NCBI RefSeq assembly: GCF_000517405.1
Contig: NZ_CP006568.1
Span: 3,224,001 to 3,288,000, forward strand
From: Candidatus Sodalis pierantonius str. SOPE
GTDB lineage: Bacteria > Pseudomonadota > Gammaproteobacteria > Enterobacterales > Enterobacteriaceae
DNA length: 64,000 bases
Direction of reading: 5' to 3'
A program made the translations under genes and the position numbers. How positions within the stretch are numbered: position 1 is the stretch's first letter; every line of letters begins with the position of its first letter. Below are positions 52,543 through 62,085 of this stretch, piece after piece. A model generated the notes under the pieces. That model was not told where the DNA came from, did no database searches, and was given only the letters and a program-made list of their open reading frames with translations.

Positions 52543-53196
52543 CCAGACCGGCGCCCAGCGCCGGTCTGGTTGTGCGCGGCGGCGTTTATTGTCCAGGATC
52601 AAGCCGCCGGCGGAAAAACCGCCCTTCCCGCCATTACCTCCTGCTTTTTTCTCCTTTAGGCGCTAAAATCGCCGTCGCAATACTGCCCACGCAGGGCAGC
52701 CTTGACCTGACATCAGACGAGAGACCCATGTTGACACCGGAATTACTTTCTCCCGCCGGCTCGCTAAAAAATATGCGCTACGCCTTTGCCTATGGCGCCG
52801 ACGCGGTTTATGCCGGCCAGCCCCGCTATAGCCTGCGGGTGCGCAATAATGAATTCAATCACCAGAATCTGGCGTTGGGCATCGCGCAAGCCCATCAGTT
52901 GGGCAAAAAATTCTACGTTGTGGTGAATATCGCCCCGCACAACGCCAAGCTAAAAACCTTTTTGCGCGATCTGGAGCCCGTTATCGCCATGGGGCCGGAT
53001 GCCCTGATTATGTCGGATCCCGGCCTGATTATGCTGGTTCGCGAGGCGTTTCCGTCCATGCCGATACATTTATCGGTACAGGCCAATGCGGTTAACTGGG
53101 CTACGGTGAAATTTTGGCAACAGGCCGGCCTGAGCCGCGTCATTTTGTCGCGGGAATTGTCTTTGGAAGAGATAGGCGATATCCGCGCCCAAGTGC

Positions 53197-54251
53197 CGCT
53201 TTGTTGAATAAATCCGAAATTTGTGACGACTTCCTCCCTATCAGGGCGATTGTTACATGATGCGGACGCTGTTTGGCATTCCTAACAGCGTGATCCGGTT
53301 AAGCGCTTTGACCATTGCCATAGCCTCACCTACCTGCGCGTCATAGTCATACAGACTCAGATGACCACCCAGAAGTGTTTTAAACCGGAACATGGCCGTT
53401 TCAGCCAGTGAACGCCGGTGATAACCTACTTTCTTTTTCCAGGTATCGTTATTGCCGCTCAGATGCTGATTTGCCACCGCATGGTTACGCTCATGGTATC
53501 GAGCTGGCCAATATTGCGCACCACTTCGCGGTGGGATAAGCGGCTTTATTTTTTTCCTCAGCAGAGCATCATGACAGTAACGCGTATCGTAAGCACTGTC
53601 AGCCGACGCTTCCCTGATTTTCCGGTGGGTTTGGTTAATCAGCCCGGGCAGCGCCTGCGCATCTGTCGTACCGCTTAGCGATAAATCGGCACAGATAATT
53701 TCATGTGTCGCGCTATCTACTGCTAGATGAAGCTTGCGCCATACTCTGCGCCTCTCAGCCCCATGCTGCCTGACTTTCCATTCGCCTTTGCCGAAGATTT
53801 TCAGGCCGGTGCCATCGATGACCAGGTGTGAGATTTCGCCGCGGGTTGGCGTTTTTATGCTGATGTCGACGGTTTTTGCTCGCCGGCTGACCAGAGAGTA
53901 ATCTGGGCAGCGCAGCGACAGCCCCATCAGTTTAAAAATCGCGTCAACGAAACCCTGTAACGCCCGGAGCGAAAGGTTAAACACGCGCTTTATCATCAGA
54001 ACCGTGGTAATGGCCATATCGGTATAGTGAAGTGGCCGGCCACGATGTTCAGGTGATGTACTCTCAGTCCATGCAGCAATGGCTGACTCATCAAGCCATA
54101 CTGTCAGGTCCCCCCGCTGCCTGAGCGCATTGTTGTATGCGGGCCAGTTGGTGATTTTAAACTTTTGCTTTGCCATGGGGACCTGATGTTGAAACGAATG
54201 TAGTGATCAGAGCCGCCAGTCACCTAAAAGTTCGATTTATTCAACAAAGCC
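53197..54251 (-). mobile_element. IS903-like element, copy C, in trhP
   Basis: 1055 bp flanked by the 9-bp duplication CCCAAGTGC (53188-53196 and 54252-54260). Same ends as copy B. Transposase on the minus strand is intact. Confidence 0.94.
53253..54176 (-). CDS. IS5-family (IS903 group) DDE transposase, copy C
   Basis: 307 residues, intact. Differences from copies A and B include S for P at ESTSPEHRGR, GFVDAIFKL and IFGKGEWK. Catalytic motifs as in copy A. Confidence 0.93.
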   Translation of the reverse strand: MAKQKFKITNWPAYNNALRQRGDLTVWLDESAIAAWTESTSPEHRGRPLHYTDMAITTVLMIKRVFNLSLRALQGFVDAIFKLMGLSLRCPDYSLVSRRAKTVDISIKTPTRGEISHLVIDGTGLKIFGKGEWKVRQHGAERRRVWRKLHLAVDSATHEIICADLSLSGTTDAQALPGLINQTHRKIREASADSAYDTRYCHDALLRKKIKPLIPPRSGAQYWPARYHERNHAVANQHLSGNNDTWKKKVGYHRRSLAETAMFRFKTLLGGHLSLYDYDAQVGEAMAMVKALNRITLLGMPNSVRIM

Positions 54252-55182
54252 CCCAAGTGCCGGAAGTGGAGATCGAGGTGTTTGTTCACGGCGCGCTGTG
54301 TATGGCCTATTCCGGCCGCTGCCTGCTGTCGGGCTATATCAATAAGCGCGATCCCAATCAAGGCACCTGCACCAACGCCTGCCGCTGGGAATACAAGGTG
54401 CATGAAGGTAAGGAAGACGAGGTGGGCAATATCGTCCACGCGTCGTCTATCCCGGTAACGGAAATTGATGCGCCGCTGGGCGAAGGGGCGCCGACGGACC
54501 AGGTTTTCATGCTTGAGGAGGGTCAACGCCCTGGCGAATACCTGTCCGCCTTCGAGGATCAGCACGGCACCTATATTATGAACTCCCGCGATCTGCGCGC
54601 AGTGCAGCATGTGGAACGGTTGGCAGCCATCGGCGTACATTCGTTGAAAATCTAGGGGCGCACCAAGTCGTTTTACTATTGCGCCCGCACGGCCCAGGTC
54701 TATCGCCGGGCGATTGACGACGCCGTCGCCGGCAAACCCTTTGATCCCAGCCTGCTCACGACTCTGGAAGGGCTGGCCCACCGCGGCTATACCGAAGGCT
54801 TTTTGCGCCGCCATACCCATCAGGAGCTGCAAAACTACGACTATGGCTACTCGGTATCCGACCGGCAACAATTTGTCGGTGAATTCAGCGGCGAACGCCG
54901 CGGCGACCGGGCGGAAGTCTGGGTGAAAAATAAGTTCTCCTGCGGCGACAGCGTCGAACTGATGACGCCGCAGGGCAATATTCGCTTTACCGTGGCAAGT
55001 ATGACCAACGGCCAAGACGAAGCCATTGAGGTCGCGCCGGGTAACGGCCATACGATTTATCTGCCGGTGCCGCCGGAGGTCGATGTACGCTTTGCGCTGC
55101 TGTTGCGCAATCTCGACGGTACCACCACCCGTCAGCCGCACGGCAGGCTAGACGCCGCCATCGCCTGATTTTTATCCGGTAA

Positions 55183-55198
55183 TTAGAATTGGGTCACA
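55183..55198 (+). promoter_or_regulatory. CRP site of cyaR, class II position
   Basis: TTAGA-N6-TCACA (55183-55198). The downstream half-site is perfect; the upstream half matches TGTGA at 3 of 5. Its centre, 55190.5, is exactly 41.5 bp before the predicted cyaR start at 55232, the classical class II activation distance. E. coli cyaR is known to be activated by cAMP-CRP. Confidence 0.65.
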
Positions 55199-55219
55199 AT
55201 CCCATGGACGGGAATGGGG

Positions 55220-55225
55220 TATAAT
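55220..55225 (+). promoter_or_regulatory. -10 element of cyaR
   Basis: Perfect TATAAT six bases before the predicted start (55232). No clear -35 hexamer, as expected for a CRP-dependent class II promoter. Confidence 0.7.
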
Positions 55226-55231
55226 CTATGT

Positions 55232-55318
55232 GTTGAAAAAAAGGAAAACAACGACCAGTTACTCACCAGGACCACCTCTTTTGCCAGCTCATCCTCCCTT
55301 GAACTGGCACTTTATTTT
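55232..55318 (+). ncRNA. cyaR: CyaR, Hfq-dependent small RNA
   Basis: 87 nt, the length in E. coli. It starts GTTGAAAAA, has the conserved single-stranded core CTCACCAGGACCACCTC (E. coli CACCAGGAACCACCUCC, from memory), used to pair with ompX, luxS and nadE mRNAs, and ends with the hairpin TGCCAG / CTGGCA (55282-55309) and CTTTATTTT. It lies directly downstream of trhP (yegQ), the E. coli location. One base is missing in the core (GGACC for GGAACC). The 67-codon frame at 55230-55433 is a shadow of it. Confidence 0.85.
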
Positions 55319-55498
55319 CCCATTCCTTTTCCTCACGATTATCACGACCGGCTATCCTTGCGCCCACCAGGATAATTCCTTTCGCCGGCGCTCGACTTTC
55401 CCGTGGCCCAAGATAGTATCTATGCTTAAATAAATGCCGCCTCCGCAAGAGGTCAACCCTCCGATTTCAGCAAGGAAACAGCCTCAAAGGAAGCACAG

Positions 55499-56350
55499 GT
55501 GCCAAAACAGCCGGCGTCACTCCTGATCCTCAACGGCAAAAGCGTCGGCAATGAAGCGCTGCGCCAGGCGGTCAGATTTTATCGCCAGGAAGGCTACCCG
55601 CTATTCGTTCGCGTCACCTGGGAGCAGGGCGATGCGCAACGCTACGTCGCGGAAGCGGTTGAGCTCGGCGGCGGCGCCCTAACGCTGCTGCCGGCACAAC
55701 AGCGCCCGTGCCTCGGCATTTTGCCGCTCGGCACCGCCAATGATTTTGCCACCGCCTGCACCTTCCCTCTGGAGATGGATAAAGCGCTGCTGCTGGCGAT
55801 AGCCGGCAAACCAACGCCCATCGATATCACCCAGGTCAATAACGACCGTTTCTTCATCAACATAGCAACCGGCGGCTTCGGCACGCGCATCACCACGGAA
55901 ACGCCGGAAAAACTGAAATCGGCGTTGGGCGGCGCCTCTTATTTCATCCACGGCCTGCTGCGCATGGATACGCTCAAGGCGGACAGCTGCGAAATTCGCG
56001 GGCCGGATTTCCGCTGGCAAGGCGATGCGCTGGTGATCGGCATCGGCAACGGCCGCCTGGCGGGCGGCGGCCAGGCCCTCTGCCCGGGGGCGCTGATTAA
56101 TGACGGCCGGCTGTAGTTGCGCATTATCGCGTCGGAAGAGTGGCTCCCGACGCTTATCAATAGTCTGGCCAGCGGCGATGATCACCCGCAATCCATCAGC
56201 GCCTCCCTGCCCTGGTTACAGGTTGATGCACCGAATGAGATTACCTTTAATCTGGACGGGGAACCGCTGCGCGGCCGCCAATTCCATATCACCGTCATCC
56301 CCGCCGCGCTAACCTGCCGGCTGCCGCCGCAGTGTCCCCTGCTGGCGTGA
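55499..56350 (+). pseudogene. yegS: yegS, lipid (diacylglycerol) kinase family, catalytic loop deleted and amber codon
   Basis: DAGK-catalytic-domain protein; E. coli YegS phosphorylates phosphatidylglycerol in vitro. GTG start at 55499 ([20 protein letters not shown]) with AAGGA before it. [19 protein letters not shown] replaces the E. coli stretch from VATVIAGGGDGTINEV to TALIQ: about 20 residues including the GGGDGT nucleotide-binding loop are deleted near 55670. [16 protein letters not shown] and [14 protein letters not shown] segments follow. TAG at 56114-56116 (Gln expected in NDGxLQLRI) precedes a good C-terminus ending CPLLA at 56350. Confidence 0.88.
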
Positions 56351-57179
56351 GCGGCGCGGCAAAGAGGCGACCGCGCGCGCTGAGTTGATCTTCCGCACAT
56401 TAATCACAGTTTTCGGCGGGTTAAAGGGGAATCTGTATAACAACCTGAGTTAAGCTATATGCCATATCTTTCCCTCAGAATGCCTTTATGCCGCTCTTTA
56501 CCCCTGACGCCACGATGCCGCCGTCGCTCTACTACAGCGCGGATGAAGCCCACCCCCTGGCAACGCTTGACGTCGATACCATCGACCATATCGTTAGCGA
56601 TTTGCGTATCAATTCCAGCGAACGAGAACACTATGTGACCGGCTGGATGGGCGCCCATAGCGTCGTCATTATTCATCACTATCAGGGCAAACGTGGCACC
56701 GCGAGTGGCCTGGTGCTGACCAAAGAGGGCGAATTACGCCTGAGCGTGCAGTCCATTACTTTCCGCATCCCCAAATTTTTACTGTGGATGTCGCTGCGCC
56801 GCAGGCCCCGTACCATGGCCCTTATTACCTATGGACAACTGGGCGAGCGGCAAAGCCCGCTGGTGCAATATTCCCAGTTGACGGATAAAGCGTTAAAACA
56901 GCGGCTGGAGCATGAATGGCAGGCGCTCAACGACTATGTCGGAATGGCGTGTTACCAGTTGGAAAATGATCAACCGCTCTGGCGGACCCTAATGGACAGC
57001 CTCAGCGCCGATGCCCTCGCTCAGTGGGTCGCCTCCTCCCGTTTCGACGACAAGCGGCTACAGCAGGATGGGGACTTCACCGGCTTTTGGGCAGGCAATG
57101 TCTTTATCAGCCGTCGACAGGTCGCGGTGCCGGCGCTGCAACTGCTTTGGCGCGATGCGCAAAACCAGATCCAGCCGGG

Positions 57180-58481
57180 GACCCTGTACACGATTCTGTG
57201 TAAATGCCTTTTCTCAGAAGTGACCGTCCAGGCGGTCACCGAACTCGATAATAAAGCGGCTCATTGCCATGCGCCAGTCCCTCAAAGGCATTGTCCATTT
57301 CTGTGAGGCCGCCTGTATCGCCAGCCACACCACCTTTTTCACTGCGTCGTCGGTCGGGAACACCTTGCGCTTTTTGATGGCATGCCGGATCACGCTGTTT
57401 AACGACTCGATGGCGTTGGTCGTGTAGATCACCTTGCGGATGTCCGTTGGGTAGGCAAAGAACGTGGCCAGATTGGCCCAGTTTGCCTGCCAGCTTCGAC
57501 TTATTTGCGGGTAGCGGATGTCCCAGGCACTGGAGAACGCTTCCAGCGCCTTGCAAGCCGGCTTCTTCCGTAGGGGCCTGATAGATAGCTTTCAGGTCGC
57601 GGGTGACGGCCTTGTAGTCCTTCCAGGAGACGAACCGCAGGCTGTTGCGCACCATATGTACGATACATAGCTGGAGCCGCGCCTCCGGATACACCGCGTT
57701 AATAGCGTCAGGGAAACCTTTCAGCCCGTCTACGCAGGCGATAAGGATATCGTTCAGGCCGCGGTTTTTCAGCTCTGTCAGCACGTTCAGCCAGAACTTT
57801 GCGCCTTCATTTTCGGCCAGCCACATACCTAGCAACTCTTTCTGGCCTTCGATGTTGATGCCCAGCGCCAGGAACACAGATTTGTTGATGATGCGGCTGT
57901 CTTGCCGGACTTTTAGAACGATACAGTCAAGATAAACAATGGGATAGACTGCATCCAGAGGCCGGTTTTGCCATTCGACAACCTGCTCCATGACCGCATC
58001 GGTGACCTTTGAGACCAGCGCCGGCGAGACATCGGCGTCATACAGCTCTTTGAACGCGGCGGCGATCTCGCGGGTGGTCATCCCTTTGGCGTACAACGAT
58101 AAAATCTGGTTATCCATCCCGGTAATCCGGGTCTGGTTCTTCTTCACCAGTTGCGGTTCAAAGGAACCGTCACGATCGCGCGGAGTACGCAGCGCCAGTG
58201 GTAACGGTTTTTGTGGAATAGCCGTTGCGGGCGTTGGTCCCCGGTTTAGGCTGATTTTTATCGTAGCCGAGGTGATGGGTCATTTCGGCATTGAGAGCTG
58301 CTTCGACGCTAATTTTTTTCAGCAGCCGATCGAAGTGACTGAGATCTTCAGGGGTTTTGAGATTTTTGGCCAGTTCGTTAGCCAGAGCCTGCAACTGTTT
58401 TTCGTCCATAAATTAACCTGTTTTTGATGTTAGATTGAACATATCAAAATCAGGCAAATACACAAATTTCTAAACAGGCTC
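57180..58481 (-). mobile_element. IS256-family element, copy 3
   Basis: Starts GACCCTGTACACG at 57180 and ends AACAGGCTC at 58481. Flanks CAGCCGGG (57172-57179) and CCGCCGGG (58482-58489) are an 8-bp duplication with one mismatch. 1302 bp: 14 bp are missing near 58195 compared with copy 2, between two copies of CGCCAG, and one T is gained near 57551. Inserted in the gene at 56488, 27 bp beyond the duplication from IS21 copy 2. Confidence 0.93.
57214..58409 (-). pseudogene. IS256-family transposase, multiply broken copy
   Basis: MDEKQLQALANELAKNL at 58409 runs to STKTVTTG, where the 14-bp deletion (near 58195) shifts the frame. The core is readable from [20 protein letters not shown] to EEAGLQ, where the T insertion near 57551 shifts it again ([14 protein letters not shown]). 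The C-terminus [20 protein letters not shown] to GDRLDGHF ends at 57214. Not functional. Confidence 0.9.
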
Positions 58482-58531
58482 CCGCCGGGCTATATTTATA
58501 CCCTGGCCGCCAGTACTGCAGATTCCGACGT

Positions 58532-58623
58532 ATCCGATCAGCTGTTCCGGCGACATCCGATCAGTTATTCTGATATTTTCCGATCACCCATTCCAGTGAT
58601 ATTCGATCACGTGTTCGCTCATC
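58532..58623. repeat. Four 23-bp units at the istB-side end of IS21 copy 2
   Basis: Unit starts at 58532, 58555, 58578 and 58601, each (A/T)T(C/T)CGATCA followed by a variable middle with TTCC or similar; exactly 23 bp apart. They mirror, in inverted orientation, the array at the other end (61003-61116). The same units exist in copy 1, where IS256 splits the second. Confidence 0.85.
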
Positions 58624-58636
58624 TTCTGACTCGGGT

Positions 58637-59386
58637 TTAGTCTATTTTTCCTGTGCTGGCTACTCCTTGCTCTTTGCGTAGTGATTCGCCTTTAAGTTCC
58701 AGTCTATAGCTGGGGTGTACTAACCGATCGAGTAACGCGTCAGCTGTCGTGGGGTTTTCTATCAGTCCATACCATTTTTTCACCGGCAGTTGACTGATCA
58801 GGATGCTGCTGCTTTTGTCGTAGCGATCTTCCATCACCTCCAACAGCATCGTTGCCTGCATCGGACTTATTGATTCTAGGCCCACGTCGTCCAAGATCAG
58901 TAACTCTATTTTTTCTAACTGCTTAAGCTGTTTTAGATAGGTCCCGTCTACCTGACACTGGTGAAGATGGGCCAGCAACCGACCCACTCGCCAGTAACGC
59001 ACGCTATATTGCTGCCGGCATGCCTGCTCACCAAGCGCACAACTGAGCCAGGTTTTGCCCGTACCTGTCGGCCCCGTGATGAGTATGCTTTTCTGATATT
59101 TCAGATATTGTCCCCCTAGCAGATCTCGCATCTGTTCCGGTGTCACTCCTCGGCTAGGGATATAGCGGATATCTTCCGGTTTTGCCTGCAAGCGCATTTG
59201 CGATTGCCGTCGCAGACGGCATATGTGGTTGTTTTTTCTATGCAAATTTTCCGCTTCTACCATCAGCGACAACCGCTCCTCGAACCCCAGCTCCCCATAA
59301 CTCCCCGGGAGTTCGCGTTGCGTCTCCAACGCCTGGACCATTGCCGACAACTTCAGCTCTCGCAGAGCCATTAACAGTGTATCCAT
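58637..59386 (-). CDS. istB: IstB, IS21 ATPase helper (copy 2)
   Basis: 249 residues, intact. Walker A GPTGTGKTWLS and Walker B LLILDDVG as in copy 1; differs by LRRQ for MRWQ and S for L near the C-terminus (KGESLRKEQ). Begins 11 bp after istA. Confidence 0.92.
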   Translation of the reverse strand: MDTLLMALRELKLSAMVQALETQRELPGSYGELGFEERLSLMVEAENLHRKNNHICRLRRQSQMRLQAKPEDIRYIPSRGVTPEQMRDLLGGQYLKYQKSILITGPTGTGKTWLSCALGEQACRQQYSVRYWRVGRLLAHLHQCQVDGTYLKQLKQLEKIELLILDDVGLESISPMQATMLLEVMEDRYDKSSSILISQLPVKKWYGLIENPTTADALLDRLVHPSYRLELKGESLRKEQGVASTGKID

Positions 59387-59397
59387 ATTTATTCTCC

Positions 59398-60948
59398 TTA
59401 GTGATAACTGTCCGGACCTCGGAGGTTTTCGTGAACCAGCATTGATACGCCGGCTCCGTCCTGGGTGACCTCACTTTCACGACCGTGTTTCAATACGTTG
59501 GCTATGAAAGAGCGGTTAATGCACCCTTTCTCCAACGCCAGCGCGCAGGCCTTCTCCAGTCGCGTCGTCTCATAGCGCCGTTGCAGATTGAGTAGCCCCA
59601 GCACGGAGCGGTAAGCCTGCTCCGGATGGGCTTTGCTCTTTTGGATGGACTCGACCACTTTCAGTGTGCACACACCCACCGACAGCGCCCAACTGCACAG
59701 CCTTTCCGGCGTCCACTGACTCTGCCCCTTATGGTTAGCCGGCATGTGCGCCGCCTGAGTCGTGTGCCTATAGGCGTTATCGCTGCGAGGGTGCGTAGCC
59801 ACGCAGACGCCCTTATGGTGGATTTGCACCAGCCGTTGGGTGGCGATGACGTCAACGTGCTCGCCAACCAGCGGATGCGGCACCGAGTACCAGTTTTTGC
59901 CGTAGTCTATGTGGTAATCAGGTCCCACTCGGGCAACGAGATACTCACTGTATTCCCATTGTGTGGGCGGTAGAGGCCCAAGAGCCGGTTTGTCCAGCTG
60001 CTCGAAGCGTTCAAGGCGACTTTGTCCACCGTAATGACGCATCGGGCGCAGATTCAACTCATGATTGAGTTCTCGTATCACCTGGTTGAGTTCGGCCAGC
60101 GAGTAGAACCTACGTTTACGCAACCGGGCCAAAACCCAGCGTTCTACCAGCTGCACAGTTGATTCTGCCTTCGCCTTGTCTTTCGGTTTTCTCGGGCGCG
60201 CCGGTAGCACCACTGTCTCATAGTGATTTGCCAGCGCCTGGTAGCTCTGGTTTATGACCGGCTCATAGCGGTCAGGGGTGCTGACAGCGCTGCGCAGATT
60301 ATCAGGTATCATCAGCTCCGGAACCCCACCCATGAAGTGCAGGCAGCGGCTATTGGCGTTGAGCCACGATGCCATGTCCTGGCCTTCGCAGGCTTCGATA
60401 TACGCATAGCCTGACACGCCCATGGCAGCGACGAAGATAGCGACCTGGCGTACGCTACCGGTCGCAGGGTTGACGATAGGTACGGTGGAGCCACAGAAGT
60501 CGATGAAGAGCTTTTCGCCAGCCTTGTGCTCCATGCGCATGGAACGCCGCTGCTTCTTTTTCCAGTCACGGAACAGTGCACAAAACTGTGAGTACCCGAG
60601 GGCATCACCGCCCACGGCGGACTGATATTCCATCCAGGGCAGCTGCTTGGTCATGCCCTTGCGGCTTAACTCGGTATCGATATCAAGCCAGCTGGGTAAG
60701 GTATTGATAACTTTTCCGGATTTGCCGGGATAGAGCAGGCGGTCGAGGTCGACGGGGGACAGTTCCGCCGGCAATGGCCAGGCCAGGTTAGCTACCGTGA
60801 ATCGGCCGAGGATATCGTGCACGGTAGTACAGCCTATGCCGAGCGCTGCTGCGATAGTGCGATTCGAGCGACGCTGCTCGAATTTCATACGTAAGACATT
60901 AATATAGATGCACATTTCCGTTCTCGCTTTCTTCTTTTTACGTGCCAT
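59398..60948 (-). CDS. istA: IstA, IS21 transposase (copy 2)
   Basis: 516 residues, intact. FIDFCG, MIPDNLRSAV and KAKAESTVQ hold the catalytic acids. Substitutions relative to copy 1 include M21, R26, A for V in ANLAWPL, P in KQLPWME and H in GEHVDVIA. Probably active. Confidence 0.93.
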   Translation of the reverse strand: MARKKKKARTEMCIYINVLRMKFEQRRSNRTIAAALGIGCTTVHDILGRFTVANLAWPLPAELSPVDLDRLLYPGKSGKVINTLPSWLDIDTELSRKGMTKQLPWMEYQSAVGGDALGYSQFCALFRDWKKKQRRSMRMEHKAGEKLFIDFCGSTVPIVNPATGSVRQVAIFVAAMGVSGYAYIEACEGQDMASWLNANSRCLHFMGGVPELMIPDNLRSAVSTPDRYEPVINQSYQALANHYETVVLPARPRKPKDKAKAESTVQLVERWVLARLRKRRFYSLAELNQVIRELNHELNLRPMRHYGGQSRLERFEQLDKPALGPLPPTQWEYSEYLVARVGPDYHIDYGKNWYSVPHPLVGEHVDVIATQRLVQIHHKGVCVATHPRSDNAYRHTTQAAHMPANHKGQSQWTPERLCSWALSVGVCTLKVVESIQKSKAHPEQAYRSVLGLLNLQRRYETTRLEKACALALEKGCINRSFIANVLKHGRESEVTQDGAGVSMLVHENLRGPDSYH

Positions 60949-61281
60949 GCCATGCCCCCGGAAGCTAAAAGTCTCCAGAGTATGGCGGAACAGAAGATGA
61001 GCGATCGGACAGAATCGGAATCGCTGATCGGGCGACCGGAATCAGTGATCGGATGAAATCAGAATTAGTGATCGGGTGAAATCGGAATCAGTGATCGGAT
61101 GTGACCGGAACCAGCAAGTACCGCTCAGGCAGAAGCAAACGCTCAGGCACAGCCGCGTCCCGCATTGCTGATCCGACCGCAGCGCGCCGAGACCAGTTTC
61201 ATGCTTAACGCTTTCGATGCGCGGCATTTGCAGCTGGAGCATGACCTGCTCACCTACGCCGCCGGCATTCTTGAAGGGGTA

Positions 61282-62085
61282 TCACCACCACTCATGGAAA
61301 TGATGGACCGGTCCGATACCTTGCCCCACGCGTAAATCATCGGCATGCAGCAACGCCTGCTGCAGCCACGCTTTGGCCGCCCGCAGGGTTTGCGGCCAAT
61401 CATCATAACGCGGGCGCAGCGCGGCCAGCGCGGCTGACAGCGTGCAGCCGGTGCCGTGGGTGTGGCGTGTGGCGACCCGCGCGCTGTCGAAGCGAAGCTC
61501 ATACTCCGGGCTGATCAGCCAGTCCGGGCTTGCGCCGCCGGCCAAATGGCCGCCTTTCATCACCACCGCCTGACACCCCAACGTCAGAAGCGCGCGGCCC
61601 TGCAGACGCATTTGATGCTCATCCACCGCCGGCGCACAGCCGAGCAGGACCGCCGCCTCGGGAAGATTGGGGGTAATAATTGACGCTAACGGCAACAAAA
61701 TATCCCGCAGGCTGGTGACCGCATCCTCATCCAACAGCGCATCGCCGCTTTTCGCAACCATGACCGTATCGAGTACCAGCCAGGGAATGGGGTATTTTTG
61801 TAGCTTGGCCGCCACCGCGCGGATAACCGATGCTTGTCCGAGCATACCGATTTTGGCGCTATCGATACGCGCGTCGCTCAGCACCGACTCCATCTGGGCC
61901 ACCACAAACGCCGCATCAATGGGATAGACCGACTGTACGCCGCGCGTGTTTTGCGCCACCAGCGAGGTCACAACCGTAGTGCCATAGGCGCCGAGCGCTG
62001 AAAAGGTTTTCAAATCGGCCTGGATGCCGGCCCCGCCGCTGGGATCGGTGCCGGCGATGGACAGCGCATAGTAAATTCGACTCAT
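61282..62085 (-). CDS. thiD: ThiD, hydroxymethylpyrimidine (phosphate) kinase
   Basis: Phosphorylates HMP and HMP-phosphate for thiamin synthesis and salvage. 267 residues from [20 protein letters not shown] at 62085, close to the E. coli 266. Substrate loop [36 protein letters not shown] and the anion hole/catalytic Cys-Asp region [17 protein letters not shown] are all present; ends [12 protein letters not shown]. The start overlaps the thiM stop (ATGA). Intact. Confidence 0.96.
   Translation of the reverse strand: MSRIYYALSIAGTDPSGGAGIQADLKTFSALGAYGTTVVTSLVAQNTRGVQSVYPIDAAFVVAQMESVLSDARIDSAKIGMLGQASVIRAVAAKLQKYPIPWLVLDTVMVAKSGDALLDEDAVTSLRDILLPLASIITPNLPEAAVLLGCAPAVDEHQMRLQGRALLTLGCQAVVMKGGHLAGGASPDWLISPEYELRFDSARVATRHTHGTGCTLSAALAALRPRYDDWPQTLRAAKAWLQQALLHADDLRVGQGIGPVHHFHEWW

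Larger units (their letters stand above)
52728..55168 (+). pseudogene. trhP: trhP (yegQ), tRNA 5-hydroxyuridine synthesis protein, IS insertion plus nonsense
   Basis: U32-peptidase-family protein that makes 5-hydroxyuridine at the tRNA wobble position using prephenate. MLTPELLSPAGSLKNMRYAF at 52728. IS903-like copy C splits it after IRAQVP (53197-54251). The rest begins VPEVEIEVFVHGALCMAYSGRC and has the Fe-S-type cysteines in GALCMAYSGRCLLSGY and QGTCTNACRWEY. An in-frame TAG at 54653-54655 (E expected in SLKIEGRTKS) is a second lesion; the frame is then open to 55168. Followed by cyaR, as in E. coli. Confidence 0.9.
58517..61116 (-). mobile_element. IS21-family element, copy 2, uninterrupted
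   Basis: 2600 bp from TGCAGATTCC (58517) to the complement of TGCTGGTTCC (61116), with the 5-bp duplication AGTAC (58512-58516 and 61117-61121). Carries intact istA and istB. Serves as the reference that shows the IS256 nesting in copy 1. Confidence 0.95.
56488..61335 (+). pseudogene. Unrecognised gene split by IS256 and IS21
   Basis: Joining 56488-57179, 58482-58516 and 61122 onward (dropping one copy of each target duplication) gives a continuous frame of about 310 codons: MPLFTPDATMPPSLYYSADE, a Lys/Arg-rich part (KFLLWMSLRRRPRTMALI), QIQPGYIYTLAASTAQAEAN across both insertions, an Ala/Gln-rich linker, then FMLNAFDARHLQLEHDLLTY. The last codons overlap the 3' end of thiD on the other strand. 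I recognise no family; no signal peptide or clear membrane span. E. coli has no counterpart here. Confidence 0.65.

Noticed and set aside
54224..55141. 305-codon minus-strand ORF across trhP
   Set aside because: Antisense to the real trhP frame, begins in IS end sequence and has no family resemblance.
55230..55433. 67-codon plus ORF
   Set aside because: Overlaps the cyaR sRNA; composition is not protein-like.
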